Positions 46,345-58,239 are shown, counted from the stretch's first letter. The stretch is DNA of 64,000 nucleotides from Phaeotremella fagi (GCA_001599715.1 BCHU01000006.1:602765-666764), one strand, 5' to 3'. Notes: generated by a model not told the origin, from the sequence alone. Translations and numbers: made by a program.

Positions 46345-46773
46345 ATGTCCTCCTTCGCTACTACACAAGCTAAAGAATGGTTGTCAACAAACTCAAAGTC
46401 AGGTGTGAAGATATGCCTTGTTGTCAACATGGATGAGGATGATCAGCTTGGTATTGGGGCTGCGGCAATGGATGGGTTCGAAACTACCGCTACTCTCATT
46501 CGCGACTATGTCGGTCAAAACTCCCGCAGAATCATTGGTCTGGATACATTAAAATTTGTACTCAGAGAAAATAAAAGCTACAGATCGCTGATTGGAGAGG
46601 GAGAACTGTGGTACAGCTTCAACGGTGGAGTTCCTGGGGAAGAGGAGGATGAGACAGATACATACTACGACCATGATGAGGACTTTGATGAGCAGAAAGA
46701 TAGAAGAAGTCGGGAGTTTGAGCAGGTAACTCACACAGATAAAAAGGGTCGTGAGACAAAAATCAATTTTTGA
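46345..46773 (+). CDS. hypothetical acidic protein
   Basis: A single exon encodes 142 residues, beginning MSSFATTQAKEWLSTNSKSG. It has a compact first part (KICLVVNMDEDDQLGIGAAA, FETTATLIRDYVGQNSRRII) and ENKSYRSLIGEGELWYSFN. The last 50 residues are strongly acidic (GEEEDETDTYYDHDEDFDEQ) with a basic end. The first 90 residues align loosely with the divergently transcribed gene ending at 45634 (MS..AT start, K(A/S)Y(S/R).LI/MI...Y.F). Function unknown. Confidence 0.55.
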   Translation: MSSFATTQAKEWLSTNSKSGVKICLVVNMDEDDQLGIGAAAMDGFETTATLIRDYVGQNSRRIIGLDTLKFVLRENKSYRSLIGEGELWYSFNGGVPGEEEDETDTYYDHDEDFDEQKDRRSREFEQVTHTDKKGRETKINF

Positions 46774-47204
46774 TATCCCAGCACGGTACATAGTGGGGAT
46801 TTTATAGTTTGTATGTATGATGATTTTTGATGTACTTGAACAAGTGAGTGGCATTCCTACTCAGGAAGAGACCAGAAGGCGTTTTACTCTTCTGGAATAT
46901 TGAGCATTTCCCTTCGTACTCTGTACCGTACATATGAATACAATTCGAGTCTACTTCGAGAACAAAGATTCTAAACCGAAGCCACTGTAATGGGAGAAAG
47001 ATTCGACCTGTGCCATGAAGAATCGCCTGGAATTACTCAACCAGTTCTTCATGGACCAAGTCTCGCATGCCTCTACTTTTGCCAGAAAAGTTTCAGACTT
47101 TCCGACAGATTATCCCACTTCCCTGAGCAGACGAATGCTTGTAGTAATTACGTGTTACAGAATCATTCTTATGTACATAAATTATTGAACTGTAACGAAT
47201 CACT
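46774..47204. other. intergenic, about 430 bp (convergent genes)
   Basis: 3' flank between converging genes. No supported gene was seen. Confidence 0.4.
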
Positions 47205-48429
47205 CTAACCAAACCAACTGATTATTTCAGCCTTGATACTCTTACGGCCTAGAAACGGTAGCCCAATGACAGCTCTCCTTTCTTGTTCGAACATGAGCAA
47301 AAGCTCTTGTCTACTCAGGTATCGAACCTGTTTCCCATTCTTCATATAGCCCCGATAAGTAGGGACATCTCGAACAACGATAGCTATTTTATCGATATCT
47401 GAAAATTCGGTAATCTCCCTTCCGGATCAGTCAGTTGAGTTCCTAAAAATGTATCAACAACTCACCCTCCACAATCACGTATCATCCCTCTAGTCCTAGA
47501 ACCAACAGCGTCAAATTGCCATCCTTTCAACATGGTTTTGAACTTCTGATTTCTCCAAATGATATCGCCACTTTTGAAAAATTTCAGTCATTTTTCGAAA
47601 CCATTTGACGTCGGATGACTTACTGACGGAACAACCACGTATCCATACCCATAAATATCTGATCACCTCTGGCTGAATCCTCTCCATGATACCCCCAACT
47701 TGCGGTCATGACCTCCCTCTCAGCTTTTGTGAGTTGACAGATTGGTTCGTAAGGTTCACCGAGATTCTTCGAGTGTGTCAGCTACGTGTATTTTAATTTG
47801 GAAAAAGTATGACTCACTACGGAGAGTTCATTTGTTGGGGCTAAAGCGTTCAAGCCACTGATTTGTGTATCAAAGCTTGAAGATCCCCCCACAGTAGAAT
47901 CTTCAACTTGTTCCTCTGGTTTCCTCAGACAATCTTTATTTTGGCTTGAACCACACGAGTTTCCAATAACCGACGACTGAGCTTTATCCTCTTCATCAAA
48001 AACCTCAATAGCGTCTTTTGTGGATGTACCCATTCCATCAATCCCAAAAGTCTTCCCACCAAATCCATAAGTACCAGTTAAAGCTGAATAACGAGCTTTC
48101 CCAGAAGTTTTCATCTTCGGCGGGGAAGATAGGATTTCGATACCATCAGATCCATCTTCGGGTACCATGACGACACCTTGTATTCCAGTTTCTTTGGGTT
48201 GTACAGGACGAGGAGCCATTTGGTTGAATAACTCAACATAACGTTCAAGAGTGATCTCTCCACTGCAGAGAGATTTCTCAAGGGATCTGTAGGCTGCTAA
48301 CTTGGCATCAAGATTCGTGAGAAGCGGTAAAATTTGTCGGGAAGTTGAAGGTTGCTGATTTTGATTTGTGGGTTGTAGTTGACCCAGATGTTGGGGTGGT
48401 CCAGCATTGAAAGTCCTGAGATCCGACAT
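47205..48429 (-). CDS. Family C paralog 1 (unknown; SIM-like motifs)
   Basis: Four exons encode about 340 residues. The first (48429 to about 47822) is Gln/Pro-rich at the start, then carries GIEILSSPP and SALTGTYGFGGKTFGIDGMG followed by DAIEVFDEED. This is the family core, with a hydrophobic-acidic motif on each side. Later exons encode PYEPICQLTKAEREVMTASW, MGMDTWLFRQ, KTMLKGWQFDAVGSRTRGMI with a final C-G-G, then QVRYLSRQELLLMFEQERRA and GLPFLGRKSIKAEIISWFG, ending at TAG 47205-47207. The end block and the G-W-Q block recur in the two genes downstream on the same strand. I recognise no known domain. A nuclear role is suggested by the siblings' basic N-termini. Confidence 0.72.
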
Positions 48430-48823
48430 TTAGACTAAGAATGTATCAATCATTCATGAGATTGATGATGAGAATGCTAAGAAGTAAACTATGTTGATTG
48501 ATTGATTGATTGTTTACATGCTGTAGCTGATGGTGTTTCAGATTGCGGCATCCTAGGTGCTGGACTGAACAATTATTTTAATGTTCCGTTTTTGCAGTTG
48601 CCTCTACCGTGTATAAACACATTATGGCCGTACTCATCAATATAAGGCATGCAAATGTATGTAGCTGAGTCTCAGGATACATACATACTGTAAGTTACAA
48701 GTGACCTAAGAATCTATAGAACCCTACGAGCATGATCTCTTCATCTACGGTATTTCCAAATCTCGTCCTCCCTTCATCATCTGTAATACAAACCGAAAAG
48801 ATACTGAAGATACTCGAGCGCTG
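48430..48823. other. intergenic, about 390 bp
   Basis: Contains five tandem copies of ATTG near 48494-48512 and no supported gene. It is the promoter side of family C paralog 1. Confidence 0.45.
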
Positions 48824-49843
48824 TCATCGACCATCGAACCATTTTATAATAGTATCCCTAACATTTCTCCTGCCAATGATAGGTAGACCAAGAATCTTCC
48901 GTCTCTCTTGATCGAACAATATCAAAAGATCTCGTTGACTTAAATACCTGATCTTCACACCGTTTTCGTTTATCTCACCTCGAATTTGAGGTTGATTTTG
49001 AATCAATAAGGTGATCTGATTATCGTGGAGCTTTTGAACAGTGGAAGTTTTGATTTGGGTGCTACCATATGTCCTCGTTTAGTAACCGCACTTCAAGGTG
49101 TCAAGATTCTTGTAGAACTCACCCTGAGCATAATGGAATCATCCCTTTCACAAAGAGGTTATCGGCTTCTATTTGCCAACCTTGTAATATATTACCAAAC
49201 GAAAAAGTCTCCTACAGTATCCCTGTCAATATCTGGGAACACATGTTCAAAAGTCACTTGATTGTACATACTTGGGAACGTAACCATAGCCTCAGAGTGT
49301 AGAAAGATAAATCAACGAGTAGGTTATCGGTTTGAGCTGACGAAGTTTGTAAACCCTTGGAACAAGACAAACGCTCGGTATTGGACAGGCGACATATTGG
49401 TTTATAAGGTTTAGATAGATACTGGTAAGCAAAGATTAGAAATGAGAACAACAAAGAATTCTGAGATATCTGGTGTAACTTACATCTGAAACGGGATCAA
49501 CCAATGTTTCTTCTTTCTCTTCATTCAACAAATTATCAACTTCCCCCGAATCATTGTCCTCCTCTTCATCCAAAACTTCAATCGCATGATTCAACGAAGT
49601 TCCTTCTCCTTCAATCCCATAGGTCCTAGCAGCGATACCATAAGTACCAGTCAAAGTATTGAATCTAGGTTTTTTATTCGTTGTGTTGACTTCCGGTGGT
49701 TCATCAAGGACTTCAAAATCATCGTTGTCTGAAGTTGGTTGAGTTCTTGCTCTTTTTTTCTGAGGAATTTGGGGTAGATCAGCGTACAGACCTGGAGGAA
49801 TTGATTGGGCTTTGATTCTCTCTGATCTCCTCATTCCAGCCAT
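48824..49843 (-). CDS. Family C paralog 2 (unknown; SIM-like motifs)
   Basis: About four exons. The start MAGMRRSERIKAQSIPPG is basic and shared with the next paralog. It is followed by DDFEVLDEPPEVNTTNKKPR, the core FNTLTGTYGIAARTYGIEGE and HAIEVLDEEED. A middle exon read in the right frame gives FSFGNILQGWQIEADNLFVK and GMIPLC, matching the G-W-Q/G-M-I block of the upstream sibling. The last exon has KIRYLSQRDLLILFDQERRK and GLPIIGRRNVRDTIIKWFDG (TGA 48824-48826). Around 250-300 residues. The exon between about 49260 and 49440 is the least certain. Function unknown. Confidence 0.68.
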
Positions 49844-50157
49844 TGTGGACTATACTTGGCATGAATGGAACTGAGATATAACAAGTTGATCAAACTCCAT
49901 CAATCAGTGTAAACTGTACTTGTATGTTTACGTTTACACGCGACGAGAACCGTGCGTTTCATCTTTCATTAGGCGTTGCCACTCATCCATCAATTGAGGT
50001 TGGATTTTCGAGATAGATCTGATGCGGTCTCTGGGGATCTGCATTCATGAAGATACAGACTATAGACTTCTACGAACCACTGATTAAGACTCTTTATTCC
50101 CTCTCACACGAAAATTCTCCTTTCTTCAGGAGGCAGTGGCGGGAGATCAAAGTCACG
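49844..50157. other. intergenic, about 310 bp
   Basis: Promoter side of family C paralog 2, with a partial GTACTTGTAT element near 49917. No supported gene seen. Confidence 0.4.
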
Positions 50158-51186
50158 TCACAGGTAGAACCATTCTCGAATCGTTTTCTTCACATTCTTG
50201 CCACTAGTTTCAGGTAGACCCAATAACCTCCTTCTCTCTTGTTCGAACATCAAGATGAAATCCTCTATACTCAAATATCTAATCATGAGACCTTTCGAGT
50301 TGACCAGTCCTTTCATCGGAGGGGAGAGTTGAATTGAGAGTGCAATCTCCCCGTGCTTGTTGAAAGACGAGTTGTTGATAAGTTGTCTGCAATTGATGAG
50401 TCATAAAAGTCTGTAGTACGAAGTTGAACGCTAGTTGATGATTCGCACAAACTCACCCCGAACAACATTGAATAACGTCCCGTAAAATCGTATTTTCTGC
50501 CTCGAAGTGATAATTTTGAAGAATCGAACTGAAAAAGGTGGAATCCTGATGACGTTGTCTCTGTCATGTGCAGTCAGCTTCATGGTAGACAAAGTCTAAA
50601 GATTCCATACTTGTGTTCTTAACCATGTCATCAGCCAGTCAAGACTAAGTTGTAAAAACAACCGCCGTTCCTCTTGAAACCCCGAGGGCCATAGATAGGG
50701 GTAGCAAGCTCTTTTCTCTTGTAAAGACATTGATTGAATTGATATGTATGGTTCAGCTAGCTCCTGGAGAAGACTCTATAGATAATGGATGTTAACCTTC
50801 TTCAGAGCACGTTCATTCCTACCTACCTTCGACTTGGAGACATTACATGAGGCAACCTGATGACTCCCCTCGAAGTCATTTCTGCCTGAGCTGCCAACTC
50901 TCTCGTCATCAAGAACCTCAATCGCATGACTGGCCGATGTTCCCTCTCCCTCGATTCCGAAGGTTTTTGACGAGATACCGTAAGTCCCAGTGAGAGAGGA
51001 GTAACGAGCCTTTTTACTTGCTGCAGATATGGTAGGAGGATTGTCGAGTATTTCAAAAGTGATCTCGTCATCGTCTATTTGCTGCTTCCTTTTTTTGGTA
51101 TCATGAAGAGAACGGAGATGAAGGGCGTACCAGCCTGATGGTAATGGGTTGGCTTTGATTCTTTCGGATCTTCTTTTTGCTGTCAT
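50158..51186 (-). CDS. Family C paralog 3 (unknown; SIM-like motifs)
   Basis: The start at 51186 gives MTAKRRSERIKANPLPSGWY. The first exon carries DEITFEILDNPPTISAASKK, the core YSSLTGTYGISSKTFGIEGE and HAIEVLDDERVG, ending at a GTAGGT donor near 50812. Middle exons are less clear; one includes RQKIRFYGTLFNVVRG at about 50505-50458. The last exon gives IRYLSIEDFILMFEQERRRL and GLPETSGKNVKKTIREWFYL (TGA 50158-50160). The core is closer to paralog 2 than to paralog 1. The acidic flanks of F-E-I-L-D and I-E-V-L-D fit SUMO-interaction motifs in form only. Confidence 0.68.
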
Positions 51187-51440
51187 TGTAATTTGAGGGC
51201 TCTTTAGTTTACGATAACATAATGATGGTAGAAAGTCAAAATATCAATCAATTGATGTATCGTCATCAATTCACAAGTTTTCAGAAAGGCACTGATCACC
51301 CGCACACACACACGAGTGTTGCTTGACGATGCAAGTACGATGCATATGCAAAGCTGAACAACTGTTATAAAGCAACTATAATAATCTAAATCTAAAATGA
51401 TCTAATATCTAGATATGAAAGCCTCCAATCCCCACACAAC

Positions 51441-53590
51441 CTAGACATCCAGAGTTGAAATCCTAGAAGCTTCAGTCTCCTTCTTCTCTCCGTTCTCTGA
51501 ACCTTCGGTCATGCTTGCCCCAGGGAACAAGCCCTTTTCAGTGATGTAATCAGGGATGAGCATATCGTCCTCGAAGTAACCTTCGGTTGGGATCATGTAT
51601 TCCCATGTTTTGGGTTCTGATGAATGTGATTCTGGGTAGATTTGGACTGGCCATATACGACAGAGAATGTAGTAAACGAGACCTGAAGATACAGTGGACT
51701 ATGGAGAGTTAGATTAGGTACAATCCCTTTCGAACAAGAGAATACTTACCAAGATGAAAGTCATGTTGTAGATGTTGGTACTTGCGTCACTGACAATACC
51801 TGGAGATAAAGCATTGGCAAGACCATGAATACAAAGTCCAACACCGACAACCCAAGCACCGTATGCTCTAAGATTGAACCCGTTCTTGTACCAGTATACT
51901 GAAGAAGAGTCTCCGATGAAGACAGATGGCATGTGGACGTTTCCTTTACGGACAATCCAGTAATCGACACTAGTGAGAAATCAGCGAAGATTCTTGCGAC
52001 AGATACTGTTTTGAACTCACATTTGAACAGCAAGAACTGGGCAGATGAAACAAATGTAGGAGTTCAAGAAAGTGAGGAATCCAGCTGCGGAAGCGACCAA
52101 TTTCCAAGGAACGATGCAGACTGATAAGATAGCGCAGATAATTTGACCACGGACGATAGTCATGTATCTGTTCAAAATGTTAGCAAATTGCACACAATTG
52201 CGTAAAGTTTCGTCGACATACCTTGGGAAAAGACCGGCCAAATCACATCCGACAGGGAGAGAGTTACTTGAGATGTTCGTAACGAAAGTTGCGTAAACTT
52301 GAGTTAAAGCGGCGAGAGCAACTAAAGCACGGGCAGTGGTGTTTTGGTTGGTGGTAAGGATGGCGTTGAAGAAGTCCCAAAGGTTCCAGTAAGCAGTACC
52401 GTAAAGGTGTTTGGAACATGAAGCGACGGTCATACCAAGTAAAATGACAACTGGTTTAGAGATGAGGAGACCGTACGCGATGGTGTGAGTTTGTTTTGGT
52501 TTGTCGGCGTATCGAGCAAGATCGGCAATGTTGACCAAAGGGGGTAAGACTGGATTGCTGTCAGTGAATACTACGGAGATAAAGATAAGATTGTAGCTCA
52601 CCATTGGAAATACAGGTTTGTAAGGCTTTCATGAATCCCCAACCTAAAGCTGAACTTCCAACAGTGCTGACAGCGAGTTGATCGAAATGAGCAGAACCTC
52701 CAGATGTCGCAACGGCCCATCCAACAGTTGCAAACAACGATGGGACGACAATATACGATTTGATAGCAAACACCCATTTTGTTTGGTGAGGTTGCAAAAA
52801 CATGAATGGTGCTGAGATCATAGTCAGCTCGATGAACTGCGACGGTTTGATTATTAGACTAAAGCTTACCTTGAATGATGAAAACGATGAAGAAAGCCAA
52901 TAACTGAGGTGAGGTGATACCAGCATTGGCTGGAAGGGTGTTTGGGATTTTACTCCAGTTTGAACCGAAGATGGCGAGGAGAGCAACGTTCATGAGTTGA
53001 CCAGCGTAGTACAATTGAGTTCCCATGTACTGTTCTTGGTCAGCAAAATAATGTAAATGGTGAAGAATGGCAACTTACGAAGATAGCGACAATTGCCCTA
53101 ATGAAGACGAAGAGCAGGGAGCCATACATCCCAGCACTGATTCTGACGATGGAAGGGAATCCAACATGGTATCTGGAAGCTGCTCTAGAGTTGGCTACAG
53201 CGAGACCAGCACAGATGATGGATCCGACGATAGCAGCAAGTAGAATGTGCCACCATAATAAACCTAGATGATGTTTTAGTCAGCGAGGTGGGAAGGGGCA
53301 TGTCATCATAGATACTAACCGATGGAGATCAAACTGGCACCAGCGTTATAAGTCGTGGGAGAGAAGGAGATACTGAATTGAAAGCTAGACAGTTCGTTAG
53401 CACAACTTTGGAATATTATAACTCAAAGTACTTACAAGAAGAATGACAGAGAGTTCCAATGACGTGTTGAAGGTGGATTAGGAGCAAGATCTTTGTTAAC
53501 CCATAGTCTTTTACCTCTATTTTGTCTCATAGCCTCAGTCTCTTCGACTTGGACCATAGACTTGATTTTACTCATCCTTGATGAAGACAT
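51441..53590 (-). CDS. NCS1-family nucleobase/allantoin-type permease
   Basis: About eight exons encode roughly 570 residues. The start at 53590 gives MSSSRMSKIKSMVQVEETEA, a cytosolic tail, then LWVNKDLAPNPPSTRHWNSL. This is the signature N-terminus of NCS1 permeases of the Fur4/Dal4/Thi7 branch. Ten to twelve membrane helices follow, including SIGLLWWHILLAAIVGSIIC and GFMKALQTCISNGSNPVLPP (the substrate-site helix 1/6 neighbourhood). Transporters of this branch import uracil, allantoin, hydantoin or related compounds by proton symport. The cytosolic C-terminus is acidic and Ser-rich (SMTEGSENGEKKETEAS). It stands at one end of a catabolic gene group, so allantoin, uracil or a hydantoin is a likely substrate. 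Confidence 0.88.
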
Positions 53591-54201
53591 GATGTCGACT
53601 AGAAGTTGTTTAGTTGGAGAGAGTGTTGTAAAAAATGAATGAATCAATAGTCTCCTCTTTATACATCGTTTTTTTACTCCAGACCAAATAATTATCGGAG
53701 CCAACCCGTTTTTAATTATCGTTAACTACCGCTGGCAGTCTTGAGATTTTTTCCCTGACGATGATTCAGTTTTAAATTAAACCCGAACTTTTGTATTGAT
53801 CTGCATAACATCTGAACAAGGTTATTCCTTCTCGCGCACAGACATGATTGCCGAATTTGAATTTTAGTTTTATGTATGGACTTGATTGATCGATTGAAAA
53901 TTTATAACCTGCGGATCGTTTGTCCAATAAACAAAAACAGCAAAGATAAGGAATTTTCAAACCATGTGCTCAGGGCTTCCTCATAGGCAGTAAACGATTG
54001 TACAAAATCATCGCATTCCCGACAACGTTCTTCTTTCCGCTTGTCGCTTCGATCCGTTCAGATTTTCTCAATTTTCTCCTGAACAATAATAATGGCAAAC
54101 GAAGTCCAAGAGGAAGTGAAAAGACTTAGATGACAATCTGAGCACCTAACAAGTCACAAATAGCTGCTGTCACTTTCAGCAGTTACATCTTCAACAACGA
54201 A
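53591..54201. promoter_or_regulatory. divergent promoter with three GATA-type sites
   Basis: This gap separates the divergent NCS1 permease and the SLC10A7/Rch1-like gene. HGATAR-type sites are visible: CGATAA on the minus strand at 53692-53697 and 53716-53721, and AGATAA at 53944-53949. Such sites bind nitrogen-response GATA factors in fungi. Short sites occur by chance, so this is only suggestive. Confidence 0.35.
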
Positions 54202-55687
54202 ATGGGTCGAACAACATTCAAACAAGGTCTGCTGAAAACGCTATTTTTTATCTTAGATCAATGGTTGGTCTTAGCGATGGGTCTGGTGATATTGCTGGCA
54301 TATTTCTTTCCTTCAGTTGGTAAAAATGGCGGAGTCATTCGATCAGAATATACAATCACTTATGGAGCGGTTGCGATCATTTTCTTACTGTCGGGTTTGA
54401 CTTTACCGTTGAAGAAATTACTGGAGAACGCCGTCAACTGGAGACTACATTGTATTGTTCAAATCACATCGCTTCTGGTTATTCCAGCTGTGTTTTTTGG
54501 GATAGCTACTGGGATCGAAAGTGCTCAGAATAACCTAATTGAAACGTCAATGTTGGTTGGGTTGATTACAACTGCTTGTAAGTTCTTTCAAAGATTGTAT
54601 TGTCTAATTTACTGACTACCTGTAGGTCTTCCCACCACAATCTCCTCCAATGTCGTTATGACGAAAGCAGCCAACGGGGATGATGCCGCTACCATGACAG
54701 AGGTGATTGAATTGAATCTTAGCTGTCGAATGCTTTACTGACATCTTCTGCAGGTCAGTATAGGAAATATCCTAGGCGCCTTCATTTCTCCTATCCTGAT
54801 CAGCAAGGTTTTCCTACCAGCAGTCCCAGCTTTTGCAGCGTGGTTACCAGAAGGATCGAACGATGACCTTGGCGAGCTTTACTCAAGAGTCATGATGCAA
54901 ATGGGACTGAGTGTTTTTGTCCCTCTGGTAGTTGGACAAGTAGTTCAATATCTATTTCCCAAACCAGTTAAAACCATCATAACGAAGTATAAAGTCGGTA
55001 AATTGGGTTCACTATGTCTATTGTCCATCATCTGGTGAGTTTTGATTATGGAAGTGTCTGACTCTTTAGGGCAACGTTCAGTACTGCATTCGCAACTCAA
55101 TCATTGGAATCCGTCCCTCACGTCACGATCGTCTTGAACATCTTCCTGAATCTGATATTATGTGTACTCTTCACCGTGATTTCACTCTATCTTGCTAGAC
55201 CACCTCAATTCCTTCAAAAGCGCTTTCCAAGGATATGTAAAAGTATGTCGAAAGAAACTACTATTGCTATATGTTTCTGCGCTCCAGCCAAAGTGGGTCG
55301 AATGACTGATAGCGGGATCGTGAGCTGACAGTCCGGGTAGTCCCAAGCTATGGGAATTCCCATGGTACAAGCTATGTGGAAGACATCGACTGATTTGACG
55401 AGGGCTAGAATTCAGGTGCCAATTGTGTTGTACACTGCTGAAGGTGAGTGATTTAGCGGCAGTGTGTGATTTTTGGCTAACACTAATTGCTAGGTATTCT
55501 TATTGCACAAGTCTTAGTGATCCTCTTTCGACGATGGTTGGCTCAAGACAAAGCAACTAACGATGTGGAGGACGCCACAGTTGGTCAGGTCGAAAGTTCA
55601 GATCAGACAGTCGAAACTTCATCTGAAGCAAAGGATTCTTTGGAAGAAGCACATCCAGGAGTGACCGAAGAGAAAGGTGATATGTAG
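54202..55687 (+). CDS. Rch1/SLC10A7-like membrane transporter
   Basis: About six exons encode roughly 420 residues of the bile acid:sodium symporter superfamily, SLC10A7/Rch1 type. Motifs are DQWLVLAMGLVILLAYFFPS, SEYTITYGAVAIIFLLSGLT, then TACLPTTISSNVVMTKAANG (the hallmark P-T-T-I-S-S/N region) and FCAPAKSQAMGIPM. That last joint uses a GTGGGT donor and a GGGTAG acceptor. About ten helices, then a Glu/Ser-rich cytosolic tail. Rch1 proteins regulate calcium uptake at the plasma membrane. A role in moving a catabolic intermediate is possible only because of the neighbours. Confidence 0.87.
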
Positions 55688-55756
55688 ATGAATCAATATA
55701 CAATGCATTGCGATACCCATAGGAAAAAGTCCTACTTCTACAATAATCATTAGTTT

Positions 55757-58053
55757 TTACAACGTAGCATCCATGAAAGAATTTTGTGGATCATTCATCC
55801 AGCTGAAATCACCCGCTAGGGTCACTCCCATGTTGTTATTATTCTGTATACCAGTCATGTCTGACAGCATCCTGCGGTATCATGTTAGATTGGACAGTGT
55901 TATAAAATAAAGATTGTCTTACCTCCATAGATCGTCCTCGCCCACCCAATGCCCTTGACCAAACGCATCCAGGTATTCAGATTGAATAGGTAATTTAGCC
56001 GAAACAGGTTGGTTATTCATCACCCCGTTGATATCCCTGTCCATAGAAATGTAATTACTCGTATCAACGTAACCAGAGATGGATGGAACGATGGTAGGTA
56101 AAGTGTTGACACCTTCGTTAAGTGGCTGTCTTTGGGACACTTTACTGACATGTTCCATCGTCTTTTCCGAGATAGCTTCAAAGGCATCTCTAAATTTACG
56201 AGCACTTTTCCATCTCGTAGCCACCAAAAATAACACTGTTGAACAAGCACCTAAATCACCACTGACCACGAATGGATTGATAGCAGTGGGGTTCAACCAA
56301 GCACAATAAACCAGAGTGATACCGGCTACCAGAATATCGTGAACTTCAAGCAGAAACATTCCCATATCCTCCTCCTGATGTAGTTTTTTGTATGATTGAC
56401 AGATTTGACCTGAAGCTTTGGCACATTCCAAAACGAGATTTCGATCTGGATTTGGTTGAAGGATGAAAGGATGTAGTAGAGTTCTCAAAGCCTTGTAGTA
56501 CGATAGACTTAACACTTCTGATGGTTGATAAAGCTGAGTGGCTTTATGCCAACTGCTCAATCGTTCCCTGTAGGTATTCAGATCTAATACAGATGGTGGA
56601 TTTGAAGTGGTGATTCGAAGATTGATCATTTGGATTTGTGAGACGATTTGTTCCAGACGAACTAGATGAATGTGTTGAGAAAGATCCATTGATGGAAGAT
56701 CAAGATTCAATTCATCCTCGCTCTTTTCTGGTTCCCAATCTTGCGGGAGCTATGAAAGGTCGTTCAGTAGAGGAGACGCTTCAGTGCTCAACGACTCACC
56801 TCTACATTGATATCATGATCACCAAGACTATAAGGTCTGCCCAAAATATTACTCATCCTTCTTTCCAAGACGTAACAACTCCAAAACAGCCTTTTCCTCA
56901 GTTGATCCTGTCTTTGCATTTCCATAGGTAGACCGTTTACTTTTCGATGTAAACCCATTCCGACACATAACCGTAAGGCTATCCCACATAAATGCCAAAC
57001 ACCTGGTCCAGATGGTGCGTGAAGTGAATAAAGTCCCAGTAGTAATAGAGCCTCGACGTTATCCATACCACGAAGTTCAAACGCTTCTCCCAGTAAAGAT
57101 ACTGCAGCAACGTAATGGGATTCTGGTAATTCTTTAGCGAAATCAGCTTTACCCGAAGGTGAGAGTTGAATATGACGAGCACCAATCCCGTACACCAAAT
57201 GAAGTTTTAATCTAGTCATCTTTTCCTTTTGAGAGATAGGAGTGGAAGGATTTCGTTGTGACTCGAGGTGAGCTGCTACTAACCTCTTTCGATCTAGAAA
57301 TGGGTAAGAGCGGTGCGCAGTCGTCAAAAAAGCTCTCAACAGTGCATGACCTAATTGGGTCGGAGGTAAAGATGCAGGAGGTTGATCCGTTCGAGGTACG
57401 TGACAAGAGAAAGGACGTTGATCAGGTCCCGGTAGATCAAGGGGTGATGAAACAGACGTTGATGGGGTAGGAACATTGTTGTTGTTCCTCGTCCCGTTCT
57501 GATCGTAAAGTGCCCCTTGCACTAGATGACCGAGAGAATACCCTCCAGACATTCCTAAATAGTACGGTTCTCCAGCGGCTAATAAAGAAAGAAATCCTAA
57601 AGAGCTACCCAAGTGATTTGCTGGAGGTGCAGTATTGACTACTGGAGCAGGTTCATCTACCATAGAAGGAGGACTAGGTAAAGTAGCTGTTACAGGTTGT
57701 CGATAAAGGTGGTCATCTGAATGAGACGATTCAAAATTGGATAAACGAGATTCAAGTTTTGCGATATGAGTTTCTAGACTTTTGATATACCAAGAGGGAT
57801 ACTCTGACCCTCTGTAAGAACATAACGAATTCGATTTTGAGCAGTTCCCACAAGCAGGTTCTGCATTGTCACACTAAAAATAGAGTCAACAGTCTTATCG
57901 CAAATAGTATCAATCCTCAACTAACCTTCTGACGTCTTTCTTTACATCTTGAACAAGCCACGGCACTTCTTGTTCGCTTCTGTGGTCTGTTATCCAAGCT
58001 AGCAGGTGAGCTTGACTCATCCCTCGCAGACATTTGGTTTAAAATAGGCATTG
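55757..58053 (-). CDS. Zn2Cys6 transcription factor
   Basis: The start at 58053 leads into the zinc cluster: ACSRCKERRQK at the end of the first exon and CDNAEPACGNCSKSNSLC at the start of the second (C-x2-C-x6-C-x5-10-C-x2-C-x6-C). A linker YRGSEYPSWYIKSLETHIAK follows, where the short coiled coil for dimerisation would lie. The fungal-specific middle homology region contains TTAHRSYPFLDRKRL, LGLYSLHAPSGPGVWHLCGI and RKRLFWSCYVLERRMSNILG. A last small exon ends FMDATL. About 700 residues. It is divergent from the hydantoinase gene across 186 bp, the usual place for a pathway-specific regulator. The target pathway is inferred from position. Confidence 0.9.
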
Positions 58054-58239
58054 TTGGTTGAAATTTGGTGTTAGAAGATAATTCAGGATAAAGAAATGGA
58101 AAAAAAGGGTTTTCGCTATCTTCCGTCCGCCTTTCTTCGGGAAGTTCCAGGATTTAGATCCATTCAGTTTCTATCCAGTCAGTAGATTCAGCATGACAAG
58201 TGATTTTCGTTTTTTCATACTCTTCTCACGATTCAAAAA
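58054..58239. promoter_or_regulatory. short divergent promoter with GATA-type sites
   Basis: This 186-bp gap separates the regulator and the hydantoinase start codons. AGATAA is at 58078-58083 and AGATAG on the minus strand at 58118-58123. A CCG/CGG-containing stretch (TTCCGTCCGCC ... TTCGGGAA) at about 58124-58143 could be read by a Zn2Cys6 factor. All are short matches. Confidence 0.4.
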
